A DNA stretch of 64,000 bases from JAOUEA01 sp963825635. Its GTDB lineage: Bacteria > Actinomycetota > UBA4738 > HRBIN12. The stretch covers positions 744,001-808,000 of the forward strand of contig CAWGTU010000003.1 in NCBI GenBank assembly GCA_963825635.1. The letters are read 5' to 3'. Below the pieces are notes generated by a model, which had not been told where the DNA came from, did no database searches, and worked only from the letters and a program-made list of their open reading frames with translations. The position numbers and the translations under genes were made by a program. Each line of letters begins with the position of its first letter. Position 1 is the first letter of the stretch. Positions 8,944 through 18,038 of the stretch are shown here, piece after piece.

Positions 8944-9684
8944 GAGATGCCCTCGATGCCTGCCGGTTCCTCGATCTGAGCCTCGGCGGTCTCGAGCAGT
9001 ACCCGCCGGAAGTGGTGCGACACGAGCGTCGTCACCGCCGGCAGCAGCTCCCGGAAGGCGTCGACCATCTGCTCCGCGGCCCGCTCGTCGTCGCCGGCGG
9101 TGTCGCGGATCGGCTTGCGGACGTGCTCATCGAACAGCTCGACCGCGCGGACCGCCAGGCCTCGCATCGCGGTGTCGGCGTCGCGGGCGAGGCCCAGCAG
9201 GTCCGGCAGCGGCAGCCCGAACTCGAGCAGGCGCAGCGCCGTGCGCACGAGCTCGATGTCGGCCGCGGTGTACCGATCCTCTCCGTCGACACGACGGCCG
9301 AGCCGGATGCCCTCCCGTTCGACCGCCTGGATCAACGACGCCGGCACGCCGCTCGAGGCGGAGAACTCTTCGAGGGTGAGCGAACCATCCGCCTCGGCGG
9401 CAGGATCGCGGCCCACGTCCCCCCGGGCGGCCGAGACGGCGGCCGCGAGGTCGGCGTCGGCGGGGCCCAACTCGCCGGAGACCACGCGCCGGATCGCTGC
9501 GAGCGTGAGCCCCTTGCCTTGGAGCGAACGGATCTGGGCGATGGCGCTCGACGTGCTCGGGTCCGTACCAGGCGACGCGACCCTCCCTCTCTGGAGCGGC
9601 GAGCAGCCCGCGCGATTGGTAGTAGCGCACCGTGTCGACCGACACGTCGCAGGTCGAGGCCAGCTGCTCCACGCGGTACCTCAT
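8940..9684 (-). CDS. MerR-family transcriptional regulator (frame interrupted)
   Basis: Two overlapping minus frames together make one MerR regulator of about 247 residues. The N-terminal frame from the ATG at 9684 reads RYRVEQLASTCDVSVDTVRYYQSRGLL, a classic MerR winged-helix start. At about 9543-9544 one extra base shifts the frame; skipping it gives HVERIAQIRSLQGKGLTLAAIRR, exactly the expected second DNA-binding helix, and the protein then continues to the stop at 8940. The C-terminal part has a second helix-turn-helix-like stretch (LEEFSASSGVPASLIQAVE) and a ligand-domain-like helical tail. The stop overlaps menG, so it leads the menG-menF operon and may regulate it. TAGAGT (9693-9698) is 8 bases before the ATG. 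Confidence 0.8.
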
Positions 9685-9736
9685 GACCGGACACTCTACG
9701 AGTCAGCACTCAGACGGTCATCCCGCGCGGTCGGGC

Positions 9737-9742
9737 TACGAT
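9737..9742 (+). promoter_or_regulatory. -10 hexamer (TACGAT) for the GT87/PIG-V operon
   Basis: TACGAT ends 8 bases before the ATG at 9751. The 66-base divergent gap also carries TAGAGT at 9693-9698 on the minus strand for the MerR-like gene, so both promoters share this gap. Confidence 0.4.
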
Positions 9743-9750
9743 GCGGCGCG

Positions 9751-10983
9751 ATGAGCCACGCGCGCGCGACGATCAGCCTCGGCGTGGTGCTTGCCTGCGT
9801 GGTCGGCACGATGGCGCTGGGCGCCGCGACCAAGGCCCCGTGCGCGTCGGGACAGTGGGGCGACCTGCGCCAGTATCGGCTGCTCTGCTACACCGACGTC
9901 GTGCCGCTCCTCGACACCGAGCAGCTCCGCGGGTCGCGCCTGCCCTTCCTCGACGCGTGCGAGCCGGTCGAGGGGCGCAACTGCGACGAGTACCCGGTCC
10001 TCACGATGTACGTGATGCGGCTCGCGTCATGGATCTCCGGGGACGACTACGCCCCGTTCTACTGGGTCAACGCCCTGCTGTTGACCGGCTTCGCCGTCGC
10101 GACCGCCGTGATGCTCTACGTCGCGAACGGTTCTCGCGCGCTCTACTTCGCCCTGGCGCCCACCCTGCTCGCGTACGGGACCGTGAACTGGGATCTCGTC
10201 GCGGTCGCGCTCGCGACGGCCGGCCTGCTCGCCTTCTTCCGGCGGCGAGATCGAGCCGCCGGCGTCGCTCTCGGGCTCGGCGCCGCCACGAAGCTCTACC
10301 CCGCCCTGCTCGCGGTGCCGCTCATCGCGCAACGGCTCCGGGAACGGCGTCCCGACGGCGCGATCGTGCTCGCGTGGACGACCGCGGGAGCCTGGCTCCT
10401 GATGAACCTCCCGTTCGCGGCGGCCGCGCCGACGGCGTGGCTGACGTTCTTCCGGTTCAACGGCGAGCGCGGCGCCGACTTCGACAGCCTCTGGTACATG
10501 GCCTGCCGGCACCTGGAGCTCTGCCCCTCCACCCGGGCCATCAACCTCGGGTCGTTCGCGCTCTTCCTCGTCTCGATCGCGGTGGTGTGGGCGATCAAGG
10601 TCCGGCGGCACCCCGACTTCCCTCGATGGACCCTTGGCCTGCCGCTGCTCGTGGCGTTCCTGCTGTCGAACAAGGTGTACTCACCCCAGTACGGACTCTG
10701 GCTGCTGCCCTGGTTCGCGCTGGCGCTCCCACGGTTGTGGCCGTTCCTCGCGTTCTCACTCACCGACGTCGCGGTGTTCGTGACGCGCTTCTCATGGTTC
10801 GGACGGCTCCAAGGCGCGCCAGGCTCGTCCCAGGAGCTGTTCGAGGTCATGGTGCTCTTGAGGGCTGCCGTGCTGATGTGGTGCGTCGTGTCGTGGATCC
10901 GCCGCGAGCACGAGCCGATCGAGATCGAGCGACGAGGGCGAGCCACCCCTGGGATCCTCGAGACCGAGATGGTTCGGTCATGA
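9751..10983 (+). CDS. GT87-family polyprenyl-phosphomannose-dependent mannosyltransferase-like membrane protein
   Basis: A 410-residue polytopic membrane protein with the hallmarks of GT-C glycosyltransferases of the GT87 (DUF2029) type: an acidic first periplasmic loop (CNCDEYPVLTMY region), the segment NWDLVAVALATAGLLAFFRR, and the diagnostic GLGAATKLYPALLAVPL motif with Lys-Tyr-Pro. A later SNKVYSPQYGLWLLPWFALALP motif is also typical. Mycobacterial relatives add mannose from a polyprenyl carrier to lipoglycans; the acceptor here is unknown. The ATG at 9751 sits 8 bases after TACGAT. The stop overlaps the next gene (ATGA), another predicted mannosyltransferase, so they probably act on the same envelope glycan. 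Confidence 0.75.
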   Translation: MSHARATISLGVVLACVVGTMALGAATKAPCASGQWGDLRQYRLLCYTDVVPLLDTEQLRGSRLPFLDACEPVEGRNCDEYPVLTMYVMRLASWISGDDYAPFYWVNALLLTGFAVATAVMLYVANGSRALYFALAPTLLAYGTVNWDLVAVALATAGLLAFFRRRDRAAGVALGLGAATKLYPALLAVPLIAQRLRERRPDGAIVLAWTTAGAWLLMNLPFAAAAPTAWLTFFRFNGERGADFDSLWYMACRHLELCPSTRAINLGSFALFLVSIAVVWAIKVRRHPDFPRWTLGLPLLVAFLLSNKVYSPQYGLWLLPWFALALPRLWPFLAFSLTDVAVFVTRFSWFGRLQGAPGSSQELFEVMVLLRAAVLMWCVVSWIRREHEPIEIERRGRATPGILETEMVRS

Positions 10984-12188
10984 CGGAGCCGTCGCCGGAC
11001 GCCTTCGCGCCGGCCACCCGGAACACGACCAGCAGTGACGGGGAAGCCGTGCGACTGCGTGACGGGCTGCGCGACTCGCTGCTCGTGTACCTCGGAGTGC
11101 GGATCGGGTTCTCGGTGCTCGGCCTCGTGGCCGTGGGACTGATCGCCCCGCGACAGGGCCCCCCGGCCGTCGCGGGATGGCCCATCGCCCCCGTGACCTA
11201 CGGATGGGAGGTGCTCTTCACGGCGGCGGAACGACAGGACGCCGCGTGGTTCCTCACGATCGCGACGCGCGGGTACGACGTCGCCGACGGGAGCGCCGCG
11301 TTCTTCCCCCTGTATCCGCTCTCGATCCGGCTCGTCGCGGGGCTGCCGGGCATCGGCCCGCTCGGCGCCGCCCTGATCGTCTCGAACCTCTGCTTCGCCG
11401 GGGCGCTCGTGATGCTGCACGGGCTCACCCGGCTCGAAGGCATGTCCCGAGAGACAGCGCGGCTGACCGTGTTGCTCCTCGCGATCTTCCCGACGGGGTT
11501 CTTCTTCCTGGCGCCCTACACGGAAGGACCCTTCCTGTTGGCGTCGATCTCGGCGTTCTGGTTCGCCCGTCGCGACCGGTGGTGGCTGGCGGCGCTCGCG
11601 GGTGCGCTCGCCGCGGGCACCCGCAGCGTCGGGGTGCTCATCGCGCTCGCGCTCTGCGTCGAGGCCGCGCTGCAGCACCGGCGTCTCGGTCGGACACTCG
11701 GTCCGCGGGTCGCGGCCGCTCTGGCGGTAGGCGTGGGCCCCCTGCTCTACCTGGCCTGGTGGCGCGTGCAACACGGCGACGCGACCGTGCCGTGGACGGC
11801 CCAGCGCAACTGGTCCCGCGAAGCTCGCTGGCCCTGGACGACCCTGGCCGAGGGCGTCGGGGACGCGTGGCGCCTCGGCGGCTACTGGCTCGTCGATGCG
11901 CTCGTCGTCGGCGTGATACTGCTGGCCGTGATCGCCGGACTGCGGTGGCTGCGTCCCACCTACTCGGTCTACGCGATCGCGAGCCTGGCGCTGCCGCTCG
12001 TGTACGCCTGGCCGACACGCCCGCTGCTGTCGATGCCACGGTTCGTCGCCGTGATCTTCCCGGCGTTCTGGGTGCTGGCCCGCGCCTCGGAGAGGAGGCG
12101 CATCCCGCACCCCGCGATCGTGGCGTCGTTCGCCGGCGGATACGCGATCCTGGGTGCGCTGTTCGTGACGTGGTGGGACGTGTTCTGA
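10980..12188 (+). CDS. PIG-V-type mannosyltransferase-like membrane protein
   Basis: A 402-residue polytopic protein resembling the PIG-V/Mannosyl_trans2 group. It has an N-terminal cytosolic segment, an early loop RQDAAWFLTIATRGYD followed by AAFFPLYPLSIRLVA, and the family-like block FPTGFFFLAPYTEGPFLL with FARRDRWWLAALAGALAAGTRSVGV. About ten hydrophobic spans are seen. Such proteins transfer mannose from a lipid carrier outside the cell; the substrate is not evident. The ATG at 10980 overlaps the upstream GT87-like gene by four bases. A GC-rich hairpin follows the stop. Confidence 0.72.
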   Translation: MTEPSPDAFAPATRNTTSSDGEAVRLRDGLRDSLLVYLGVRIGFSVLGLVAVGLIAPRQGPPAVAGWPIAPVTYGWEVLFTAAERQDAAWFLTIATRGYDVADGSAAFFPLYPLSIRLVAGLPGIGPLGAALIVSNLCFAGALVMLHGLTRLEGMSRETARLTVLLLAIFPTGFFFLAPYTEGPFLLASISAFWFARRDRWWLAALAGALAAGTRSVGVLIALALCVEAALQHRRLGRTLGPRVAAALAVGVGPLLYLAWWRVQHGDATVPWTAQRNWSREARWPWTTLAEGVGDAWRLGGYWLVDALVVGVILLAVIAGLRWLRPTYSVYAIASLALPLVYAWPTRPLLSMPRFVAVIFPAFWVLARASERRRIPHPAIVASFAGGYAILGALFVTWWDVF

Positions 12189-12202
12189 CGCGCCGGCCGA
12201 GG

Positions 12203-12221
12203 CGCCGGCTGGGCGCCGGCG
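12203..12221 (+). terminator. GC-rich hairpin after the glycosyltransferase pair
   Basis: CGCCGGC and GCCGGCG form a perfect 7-base-pair stem around a TGGGC loop, 15 bases after the stop. A third GCGCCGGC copy just upstream allows alternative pairing. There is no T-run, so termination is only a suggestion. Confidence 0.35.
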
Positions 12222-12301
12222 GGCGACGATGATGCGGTTCGCATCGATGCACCGCCCGAACGACTAGGATGGTCCGAACTCGGGGGGCCTCAGGAGGCAA
12301 C

Positions 12302-12940
12302 GTGACGATCAAGGTTGCGATCGCGGACGACCACTCGCTAGTGCGCCAGGGCCTGCGTCGGTACCTCGACATGGCCGACGGCATCGAGGTGGTCGGCGAG
12401 GCCGCCGACGGGAAGGAACTGCTCGACCTGATCGGCACCGATACCCCCGACATCGCGTTGATCGACATCCGGATGCCCGAGATGGACGGCCTCGAGGCAG
12501 CTCGTGAGATCCGCGACCGTTGGCCTGAGATCGGCGTGATCATGCTGACGGCGTACGACGACCGCCAGTTCGTCGTGGAGGCCGTCCGCTCGGGTGCCCG
12601 TGGCTACGTGTTGAAGGCACGCGACGCGGAGCACCTGATCCAGACCGTGCGCCTGGTCGCGGGCGGCAACATGGTGATCGACCCGCAACTGGTCGTCGCG
12701 CTCGCCGAAGAGCTCTCCACCGCCAAGGAACGCGACCGCAAGGCCGAGACCCTCACCGCCCGCGAGATCGAGGTGCTGCAGCTCCTCGCGTTCGGGCACA
12801 CGAACCGCGACATCGCGGAACGTCTCTACATCTCGCCCGACACGGTCAAGACCCACCTGGAGCACATCTTCGAGAAGCTCGGCGCCTCCGACCGCACGGC
12901 AGCGGTCGCCGAAGCGCTGCGTCGGCGCCTGATCGAGTAG
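12302..12940 (+). CDS. NarL/FixJ-type response regulator
   Basis: A 212-residue regulator with an N-terminal receiver domain (acidic pocket IADDH, phospho-Asp in LIDIRMPEMDG, conserved Thr in MLTAYDD, Lys in YVLKARD) and a C-terminal LuxR-type helix-turn-helix (LTAREIEVLQLLAFGHTNRDIAERLYISPDTVKTHLEHIF). I chose the GTG at 12302 because AGGAGG lies at 12292-12297; an ATG 33 bases upstream is in frame but has no ribosome-binding site. TAGGAT at 12265-12270 may be the -10. The histidine kinase gene starts 117 bases downstream on the same strand and is the obvious partner. Confidence 0.9.
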   Translation: MTIKVAIADDHSLVRQGLRRYLDMADGIEVVGEAADGKELLDLIGTDTPDIALIDIRMPEMDGLEAAREIRDRWPEIGVIMLTAYDDRQFVVEAVRSGARGYVLKARDAEHLIQTVRLVAGGNMVIDPQLVVALAEELSTAKERDRKAETLTAREIEVLQLLAFGHTNRDIAERLYISPDTVKTHLEHIFEKLGASDRTAAVAEALRRRLIE

Positions 12941-13057
12941 GAACCGGGCACGCGTAGGGGGCCGTCCGTCCCCTCGACGGGCTAGTCCGTCCGGTCGGCA
13001 ACGACCCCCGGTCGGGTGATGGAGTCGGGTGCCCCCACCAGGCATCATGGTCGTCAC

Positions 13058-15193
13058 ATGAGCGACGTCGTCGTCCGCCCGCGTGCACGCACAGCCACGG
13101 GCCTGTTCCTCGGCGCCGCCGCGGTGGCCGCCGTGGTGACCTACCTGGCGTTCCCCAGCGGCTCCAGGGAGCAGGGTCTGGCTGCTCAGGTCATGGTGGC
13201 GGGGTCCTGCCTGCTGTCGGGCGGCCTCATCTTGCGAGCGGTCGGGAAGGGCGAGGCGTGGCGTGGCACGGTGCATCTCGCCTACGCCCTGTTCATGCTC
13301 GGGGCCGTCAACGTCGTGTTCCTCGTCGTCGACCTGAACGATGGCGGTACCTACGAGCCGCGGGTCACCGATCTGGCGTTCGTGCTGTTCCTCGTGCCGC
13401 TGGTGCAGCTCGCGCGCGCGGAGTTCCACGACCACTTCGACGAGCGAGACGGCATCGAGATCGGCACGGACGTCTTCCTCATCACGGCGTCGGTCACGGC
13501 GCTGATGTACGTGGTCGTACGCCCGTCCGACGCGTCGCTCCAGGCATCGATCACCGCCGCGGTCTTCAGTGCGGTCGCCGCGTTCCAGGTCGCGGCCTTC
13601 GGTGCCCTCGCCTTGTGGGCACCCTCGCGACGGCACCTCGTGCTCTTCGGCGTCTTCGCCGTGACGGCCGCCGCGGCCGCGACGTTCGGGTGGCATTGGA
13701 CCCGTGGCTCCTTCGACAGCACGATCGCCTCGATCGTGCTGCCGTTCATGCTGTGCCCGCTGGCGTTCGCGGCATGGACCCTCTTCACCGGCATCCCCGA
13801 TCCGGCGACGGGGTCGACGGCCCCGCCTCGACGCTGGGCTCGACCGGTGCTCACCAGCCTCTCGGTCGTCACAGCCTGCGCGGCGCTCGCCGTGGTGGCG
13901 ATCTTCGACGAAGAGAGCGGCATCGACGGGGCCCAGTCGACCGCGATCATCCTGCTGCTCGGCCTCGGCATCGCGGCTCGCATCCTGTCGAACCAGACGG
14001 CGAGCACGATCGCGCACCGACAGACCACCGAGGCGCTCGAGGAGCGGGAACGCGCGCTCGCCGAGACGGACCAGGCGCTCGAGCGCGTCCGCGAAGCCAA
14101 CGAGACGCTCCGCCAATCCGAGGAGCACCTCCGGTTGGTCTTCGAGACCGCCGAGGACGGGATCGTCGAGCTCGACGAGCGGGGCGTCGTGTTGCGGGCG
14201 AACGAGGCGTTCGCCGAGATGATCGCGCTGCCGCGCGAGTCGATCGAGGACCAGCCGTGGACGGCCCTGGCCTCGGTGGTCGTCGGGGCGGACGACGCGT
14301 TCGCGGCCCTCCGAACGGGTGGACAGTCGCAGATCACGCGCCCGGGCGGGCAGGTGTTGCACCTCGAGTCGCGCACGTCCGCCGTGCCGACGACTCCGCC
14401 CCGCACCCTCTTGCTCGTCCGCGACGTCACCGCGGCCAGGGTCGCCGATCAGACGATCCGGTCGCTGTTCCAGTTCCTGCAGGACCGCGACGAGGACCGG
14501 AGCCGGCTGATGCGCCGAACGAACGCCGCGATCGAAGCCGAGCGCAATCGCATCGCGCGCGACCTGCACGACGGGCCGGTGCAGGGCGTCTCGGCGGCGT
14601 CGCTCTCGCTCGAAGCCGCGTTGCTGATGATCCAGGCGGGCGACGTCGATCAGGGCGTCGAGGTGCTCACGAAGATCCGCGAAGAGCTCGCCGGCGAGGC
14701 CGACGCGCTCCGCGGCCTGATGTCGGGCTTGCGGCCACCGGTACTCGAGGAGCGGGGGCTCCTGCCGGCGCTGCGCGAGACGCTCGTTCGGTTCGGCGCG
14801 GACCAAGGGGTCGACACCGAGTTCGCAGGGCGCGTCGACGAGCCGCTGCCCGAGGACCTCGAGACGCTCGCCTATCGGGTGGTGCAGGAGGCGTTGTCCA
14901 ACGCCGCGAAGCATGCGGGCGCGACGCAAGTCATGGTCATGGTGCAGGCCAACGACTCGCAGCTGCGGGTCGAGGTGGAAGACGACGGCCAGGGGTTCGA
15001 CGCCGGGCTCGCGCGCGACTTCCTGCGCGAGGGGCGGGTCGGACTCGCCTCGATGCGCGAACGCGTCGAGCTCGCGAGTGGATCGTTCGTGGTCCGATCC
15101 TCACCCGGGCGCGGCACCTCGATCGTCGCCACCCTGCCGCTCGACGAGCTGGCGCCCTCGCGCCGCGGCACCACCCTGCACGAGGCGTCGTAG
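13058..15193 (+). CDS. PAS-domain sensor histidine kinase (NarX/DesK type)
   Basis: A 711-residue membrane sensor kinase. The first 320 residues hold about eight hydrophobic spans, similar in layout to MASE-type sensing regions. A predicted coiled coil (EERERALAETDQALERV) leads to a PAS domain (HLRLVFETAEDGIVELDERG), then a HisKA_3 dimerisation region with the phospho-acceptor in RIARDLHDGPVQG, and an HATPase domain with the N-box VVQEALSNAAKHAG, DDGQGF and GLASMRERV. The ATG at 13058 starts just before the first membrane span; an ATG 14 codons upstream is possible. It follows the NarL-type regulator and converges with the PBP gene two bases away. The signal sensed is unknown. Confidence 0.88.
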   Translation: MSDVVVRPRARTATGLFLGAAAVAAVVTYLAFPSGSREQGLAAQVMVAGSCLLSGGLILRAVGKGEAWRGTVHLAYALFMLGAVNVVFLVVDLNDGGTYEPRVTDLAFVLFLVPLVQLARAEFHDHFDERDGIEIGTDVFLITASVTALMYVVVRPSDASLQASITAAVFSAVAAFQVAAFGALALWAPSRRHLVLFGVFAVTAAAAATFGWHWTRGSFDSTIASIVLPFMLCPLAFAAWTLFTGIPDPATGSTAPPRRWARPVLTSLSVVTACAALAVVAIFDEESGIDGAQSTAIILLLGLGIAARILSNQTASTIAHRQTTEALEERERALAETDQALERVREANETLRQSEEHLRLVFETAEDGIVELDERGVVLRANEAFAEMIALPRESIEDQPWTALASVVVGADDAFAALRTGGQSQITRPGGQVLHLESRTSAVPTTPPRTLLLVRDVTAARVADQTIRSLFQFLQDRDEDRSRLMRRTNAAIEAERNRIARDLHDGPVQGVSAASLSLEAALLMIQAGDVDQGVEVLTKIREELAGEADALRGLMSGLRPPVLEERGLLPALRETLVRFGADQGVDTEFAGRVDEPLPEDLETLAYRVVQEALSNAAKHAGATQVMVMVQANDSQLRVEVEDDGQGFDAGLARDFLREGRVGLASMRERVELASGSFVVRSSPGRGTSIVATLPLDELAPSRRGTTLHEAS

Positions 15194-15195
15194 CG

Positions 15196-17403
15196 CTACT
15201 CGTCGTCGGGTGGCGGGGCCTCGCTGGGTGGCGGAGTCTCGCTGGGTGGCGGGGTCTCGCTGGGTGGCGGGGTCTCGCTGGGTTCGACGGTCGGCTCCGG
15301 CGTCTCGCTGGGTTCGGGCGACGGAGACGCCGACGGCGTGGGGGACGCGATCGGCGTGGGGGCACCCAAGGTGCCCGTCAGGGAGAAGTCCGTCGAGAAC
15401 GGCGTCGGCTCCCAGCCCCACTCCTCAGACCCGTAGGCCATCGCCTCGAGCATGTAGTCGTGCCAGATGGCCGCGGGGATCGTGCCCCCGTACACGGTCG
15501 ACACGCCGGCGACGTTGATCAACGGGCGCTGCTCCTCGGGATAGCCGACCCAGACGCACGTCGAGAGCTGGACGGTGTAGCCGCAGAACCACGCGTCGAC
15601 GTTGTCCTGCGCGCTCCCCGTCTTGCCGGCGGCGGGCCACGGGTAGATCGATGCCGCCGAGCCGGTGCCCCCCTGGACGACGCCCTGCAGCGCCGAGGTG
15701 ACCGCCCGTGGCACATCGGTGTCACCCTTGAATGGATCCTTCGGACGCGACGCGACCCTGCGATCGGCCGGCTGGCCGTTCGGACGGTCGACGGCCAGCA
15801 ACGGATTGGCGCGGTGGTACACGCCGTCCGCCGCGAGGGTCGCGTAGGCGTTGGTCATCTCGAGCGGGTTGATCTGAACGCTGCCCAGCGTGATCGAGCA
15901 CACGGCGGGGAGCTCGGACTGGATGCCCAGGTCGTGCGCCATGTCGACCACGTCGGCCGGCCCACCGGCGAGCGCCGTCACGAGCTGTGCGTACACGGTG
16001 TTCACGGAGTTCACCGTGGCCCCGTAGAGGTCGACCGTGCCGGCGGAGCTGTCGCCCGCGTTCGTCGGGGTCCAGGCACCATCGGGGCCCGAGCACCGCG
16101 GGTCGGCGATCGTCATCGTCGACGGACCCGACCAGTACTGTCCCCGCAGCGCGAACCCTTGATCGAGGGCGGCAGCCAGGGTGAACGGCTTGAACGCCGA
16201 TCCTGCCTGGCGCCCGCACCCCTCACACGGAAGGGTCGCCAGGTTCAGCTTGGACGCCTTCCAGTCTCGGCCCCCGACCATCGCGAGCACCTCGCCCGTC
16301 TCGTTGTCGATCGACACGAGGGCGGCGTCGGGGTTGTAGTCGGTGTCCGGCAGGTTCGCCTCGACCGCGTCCTCGGCCATGCGCTGCAGCCTCAGATCGA
16401 GGGACGTGGTGATCTGCAAACCCCCGCCGTACACACGGGCGCTGCCGTAGCGCCGGAACAGCTCGGACCGGGTCCACTCGACGAAGTACTCGGAGCCGGC
16501 GGGGCTCGAGATGCGCGCGTCCTCGTCCTTCTGTGACCTCGGGATGCCGCAACACGGCAACGACTTCAGCCTGGTCGCCTCACCCTGCGGGATGTAGCCG
16601 TACTTCGCCATCTGATCGAGCGTGTAGTCACGGCGGAACTTGTTGTCGTACTTGCTCTTGATCGGGTCGTACAAGCTCGGGGCGTGCAGCACCGCCGCGA
16701 GCACGGCTGCCTCGTTCACGGTGAGCTCTGACGCGTGCTTGTCGAAGTACGTGAGAGCAGCGGCCTCGGCGCCGTAGGCGCCGTGGCCGAAGTACACCGT
16801 GTTGAGGTACTTCGCGAGGATCTGGTCCTTGGTGAGCTGCTGCTCGACCTTGATCGCGAGCAGGGCCTCCCTGATCTTCTCCTTGATCGTGCGTGGCGGA
16901 ACGATGTACTCCTGGGCGCCGTTCGGGTGCTCGATGTACTCACCGGCGTACACGTTCTTCACGAGCTGCTGCGTGATCGTCGAGGCGCCCACCACGGTCT
17001 CGCGCTTCACGAGGTCGGTCCACGCGGCGCTGACGATGCCTCGCACGTCGATGCCGGGGTGGTCGTAGAACCCGGCGTCCTCGGTCGCGAGCACGGCATG
17101 CTCGAGGTTGTCGGAGATCTGCTTCAGCCCGACGATCCGGCGGTCCACTGTGCCGTGCAATGGGGTGAGCACCTCGCCGTTGCGGTCGTACAGGTAGCTC
17201 GTGCGGATCGGCGGCAGGGTCTGGGGCAGCGCGATGCGCGCGTAAGCCATGTAGAGCGATCCACCGATCGCGGCGACGACCAGCAAGGGCACGAGGACGA
17301 ACACCCACCAGAACCGACGGAAGAACCCCTTCTTCCGCGTGCTGGGGGCGTGTTTGGGAACGTGCTTGGCCCCTTCGGGCCTGGTGGGGGTTGTGGTCGA
17401 CAC
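15196..17403 (-). CDS. Class A penicillin-binding protein (bifunctional transglycosylase/transpeptidase)
   Basis: A 735-residue peptidoglycan synthase. One membrane anchor lies near residues 31-53. The GT51 domain shows ATEDAGFYDHPGID (catalytic Glu) and GASTITQQLVKNVY. The transpeptidase domain shows the SxxK motif in QAGSAFKPF, the SxN motif in TVNSVNTVYAQ and the KTG motif in AAGKTGSAQDN. The tail is Pro/Ser/Glu/Thr rich and is built from an 18-base tandem repeat. I chose the GTG at 17403: GGAGG lies just upstream and TACAAT (17412-17417) makes a good -10, while the frame further upstream overlaps the DUF5318 gene and lacks these signals. It makes wall peptidoglycan on the outer face of the membrane. 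Confidence 0.93.
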   Translation of the reverse strand: MSTTTPTRPEGAKHVPKHAPSTRKKGFFRRFWWVFVLVPLLVVAAIGGSLYMAYARIALPQTLPPIRTSYLYDRNGEVLTPLHGTVDRRIVGLKQISDNLEHAVLATEDAGFYDHPGIDVRGIVSAAWTDLVKRETVVGASTITQQLVKNVYAGEYIEHPNGAQEYIVPPRTIKEKIREALLAIKVEQQLTKDQILAKYLNTVYFGHGAYGAEAAALTYFDKHASELTVNEAAVLAAVLHAPSLYDPIKSKYDNKFRRDYTLDQMAKYGYIPQGEATRLKSLPCCGIPRSQKDEDARISSPAGSEYFVEWTRSELFRRYGSARVYGGGLQITTSLDLRLQRMAEDAVEANLPDTDYNPDAALVSIDNETGEVLAMVGGRDWKASKLNLATLPCEGCGRQAGSAFKPFTLAAALDQGFALRGQYWSGPSTMTIADPRCSGPDGAWTPTNAGDSSAGTVDLYGATVNSVNTVYAQLVTALAGGPADVVDMAHDLGIQSELPAVCSITLGSVQINPLEMTNAYATLAADGVYHRANPLLAVDRPNGQPADRRVASRPKDPFKGDTDVPRAVTSALQGVVQGGTGSAASIYPWPAAGKTGSAQDNVDAWFCGYTVQLSTCVWVGYPEEQRPLINVAGVSTVYGGTIPAAIWHDYMLEAMAYGSEEWGWEPTPFSTDFSLTGTLGAPTPIASPTPSASPSPEPSETPEPTVEPSETPPPSETPPPSETPPPSEAPPPDDE
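15208..15279 (+). repeat. 18-bp tandem repeat, four units, in the PBP tail
   Basis: Four units of the form GGGTGGCGGgGTCTCGCT lie head to tail; on the minus strand they encode a repeated Ser-Glu-Thr-Pro-Pro-Pro. The last two units are identical and the first two differ by single bases, which suggests recent slippage. Copy number may vary between strains. Confidence 0.9.
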
Positions 17404-17507
17404 GACCTCCGATTGTATCGACCGGGTGGACGCCGCATGGGTCCACAGGTGTGGCGGACCGATGGAGATACGGTTGCGCCGCAGGGAGCGCGGCTCGTCG
17501 CCGGCCG

Positions 17508-17930
17508 CTACCCGGTGGCGCTGCGCCGCGCGGTGAACGCCTCGCGCAGGTGGTTCCACTGGCAGTTCGTGCACACCTCGACGACGTAGCAGCTCGCGCC
17601 GGGGTGCGCAGCCGTCATGCGCAGGCCGGTGTCGATCGACCACACCCGCCCGTTCTGGTCGCGCAGCCCCTCGCCGTAGACGTATGCGAGCAGCACGAGC
17701 TTCACCTTGCCGCACACCGGGCAGTCGTGCTTGGTCGGCTCGCCGACGTGCCGTGCGGCCCGCAGCAGCTCGGGGTGGGCGTCGCAGATGTCGGTCAACC
17801 CGAGCACCCCCACCTGCGCATCACGCAGCAGCGCGCGCTTGGCGAGCGTGAAGTCGATCACACCGAGCTCGGCCCGCTTGTTGCGGCCCAGCGGCGTTCG
17901 TCGCGGCCGGTTCCCCTGCTGCTTCGGCAT
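17508..17930 (-). CDS. DUF5318-family protein
   Basis: A 140-residue protein that matches the actinobacterial DUF5318 family in layout: a basic start (PKQQGNRPRRTPLGRNKRAE), the segment VIDFTLAKRALLRDAQVG, a CPVCGK zinc-ribbon-like pair in the middle and a second pair CTNCQWNH near the C-terminus, so four cysteines could bind zinc. The function is not known to me. The ATG at 17930 is preceded by TATGCT (17940-17945) at 9 bases. It lies directly upstream of the PBP gene on the same strand with 104 bases between, in which the PBP has its own -10 and Shine-Dalgarno. Confidence 0.82.
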   Translation of the reverse strand: MPKQQGNRPRRTPLGRNKRAELGVIDFTLAKRALLRDAQVGVLGLTDICDAHPELLRAARHVGEPTKHDCPVCGKVKLVLLAYVYGEGLRDQNGRVWSIDTGLRMTAAHPGASCYVVEVCTNCQWNHLREAFTARRSATG

Positions 17931-18038
17931 GGTCGGGAAAGCATACCCCCGGCCCACGTCACGGCGGACCCGCCGGAAGTCTCGTCCCGGTAGCCTTGCG
18001 TCGTGGGCCCGAGGGGCCTTTTGAGAGGTGGTCGGCGG

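Noticed and set aside
8940..9684. Programmed frameshift or selenocysteine readthrough in the MerR-like gene
   Set aside because: There is no slippery heptamer, and the break is a base insertion rather than an in-frame TGA.
13258..16536. Very long plus-strand open frame (over 1,000 codons) across the kinase and PBP genes
   Set aside because: It has Arg/Gly/Pro-rich low-complexity sequence and overlaps two clear genes in other frames. Such mirror frames are usual in GC-rich DNA.
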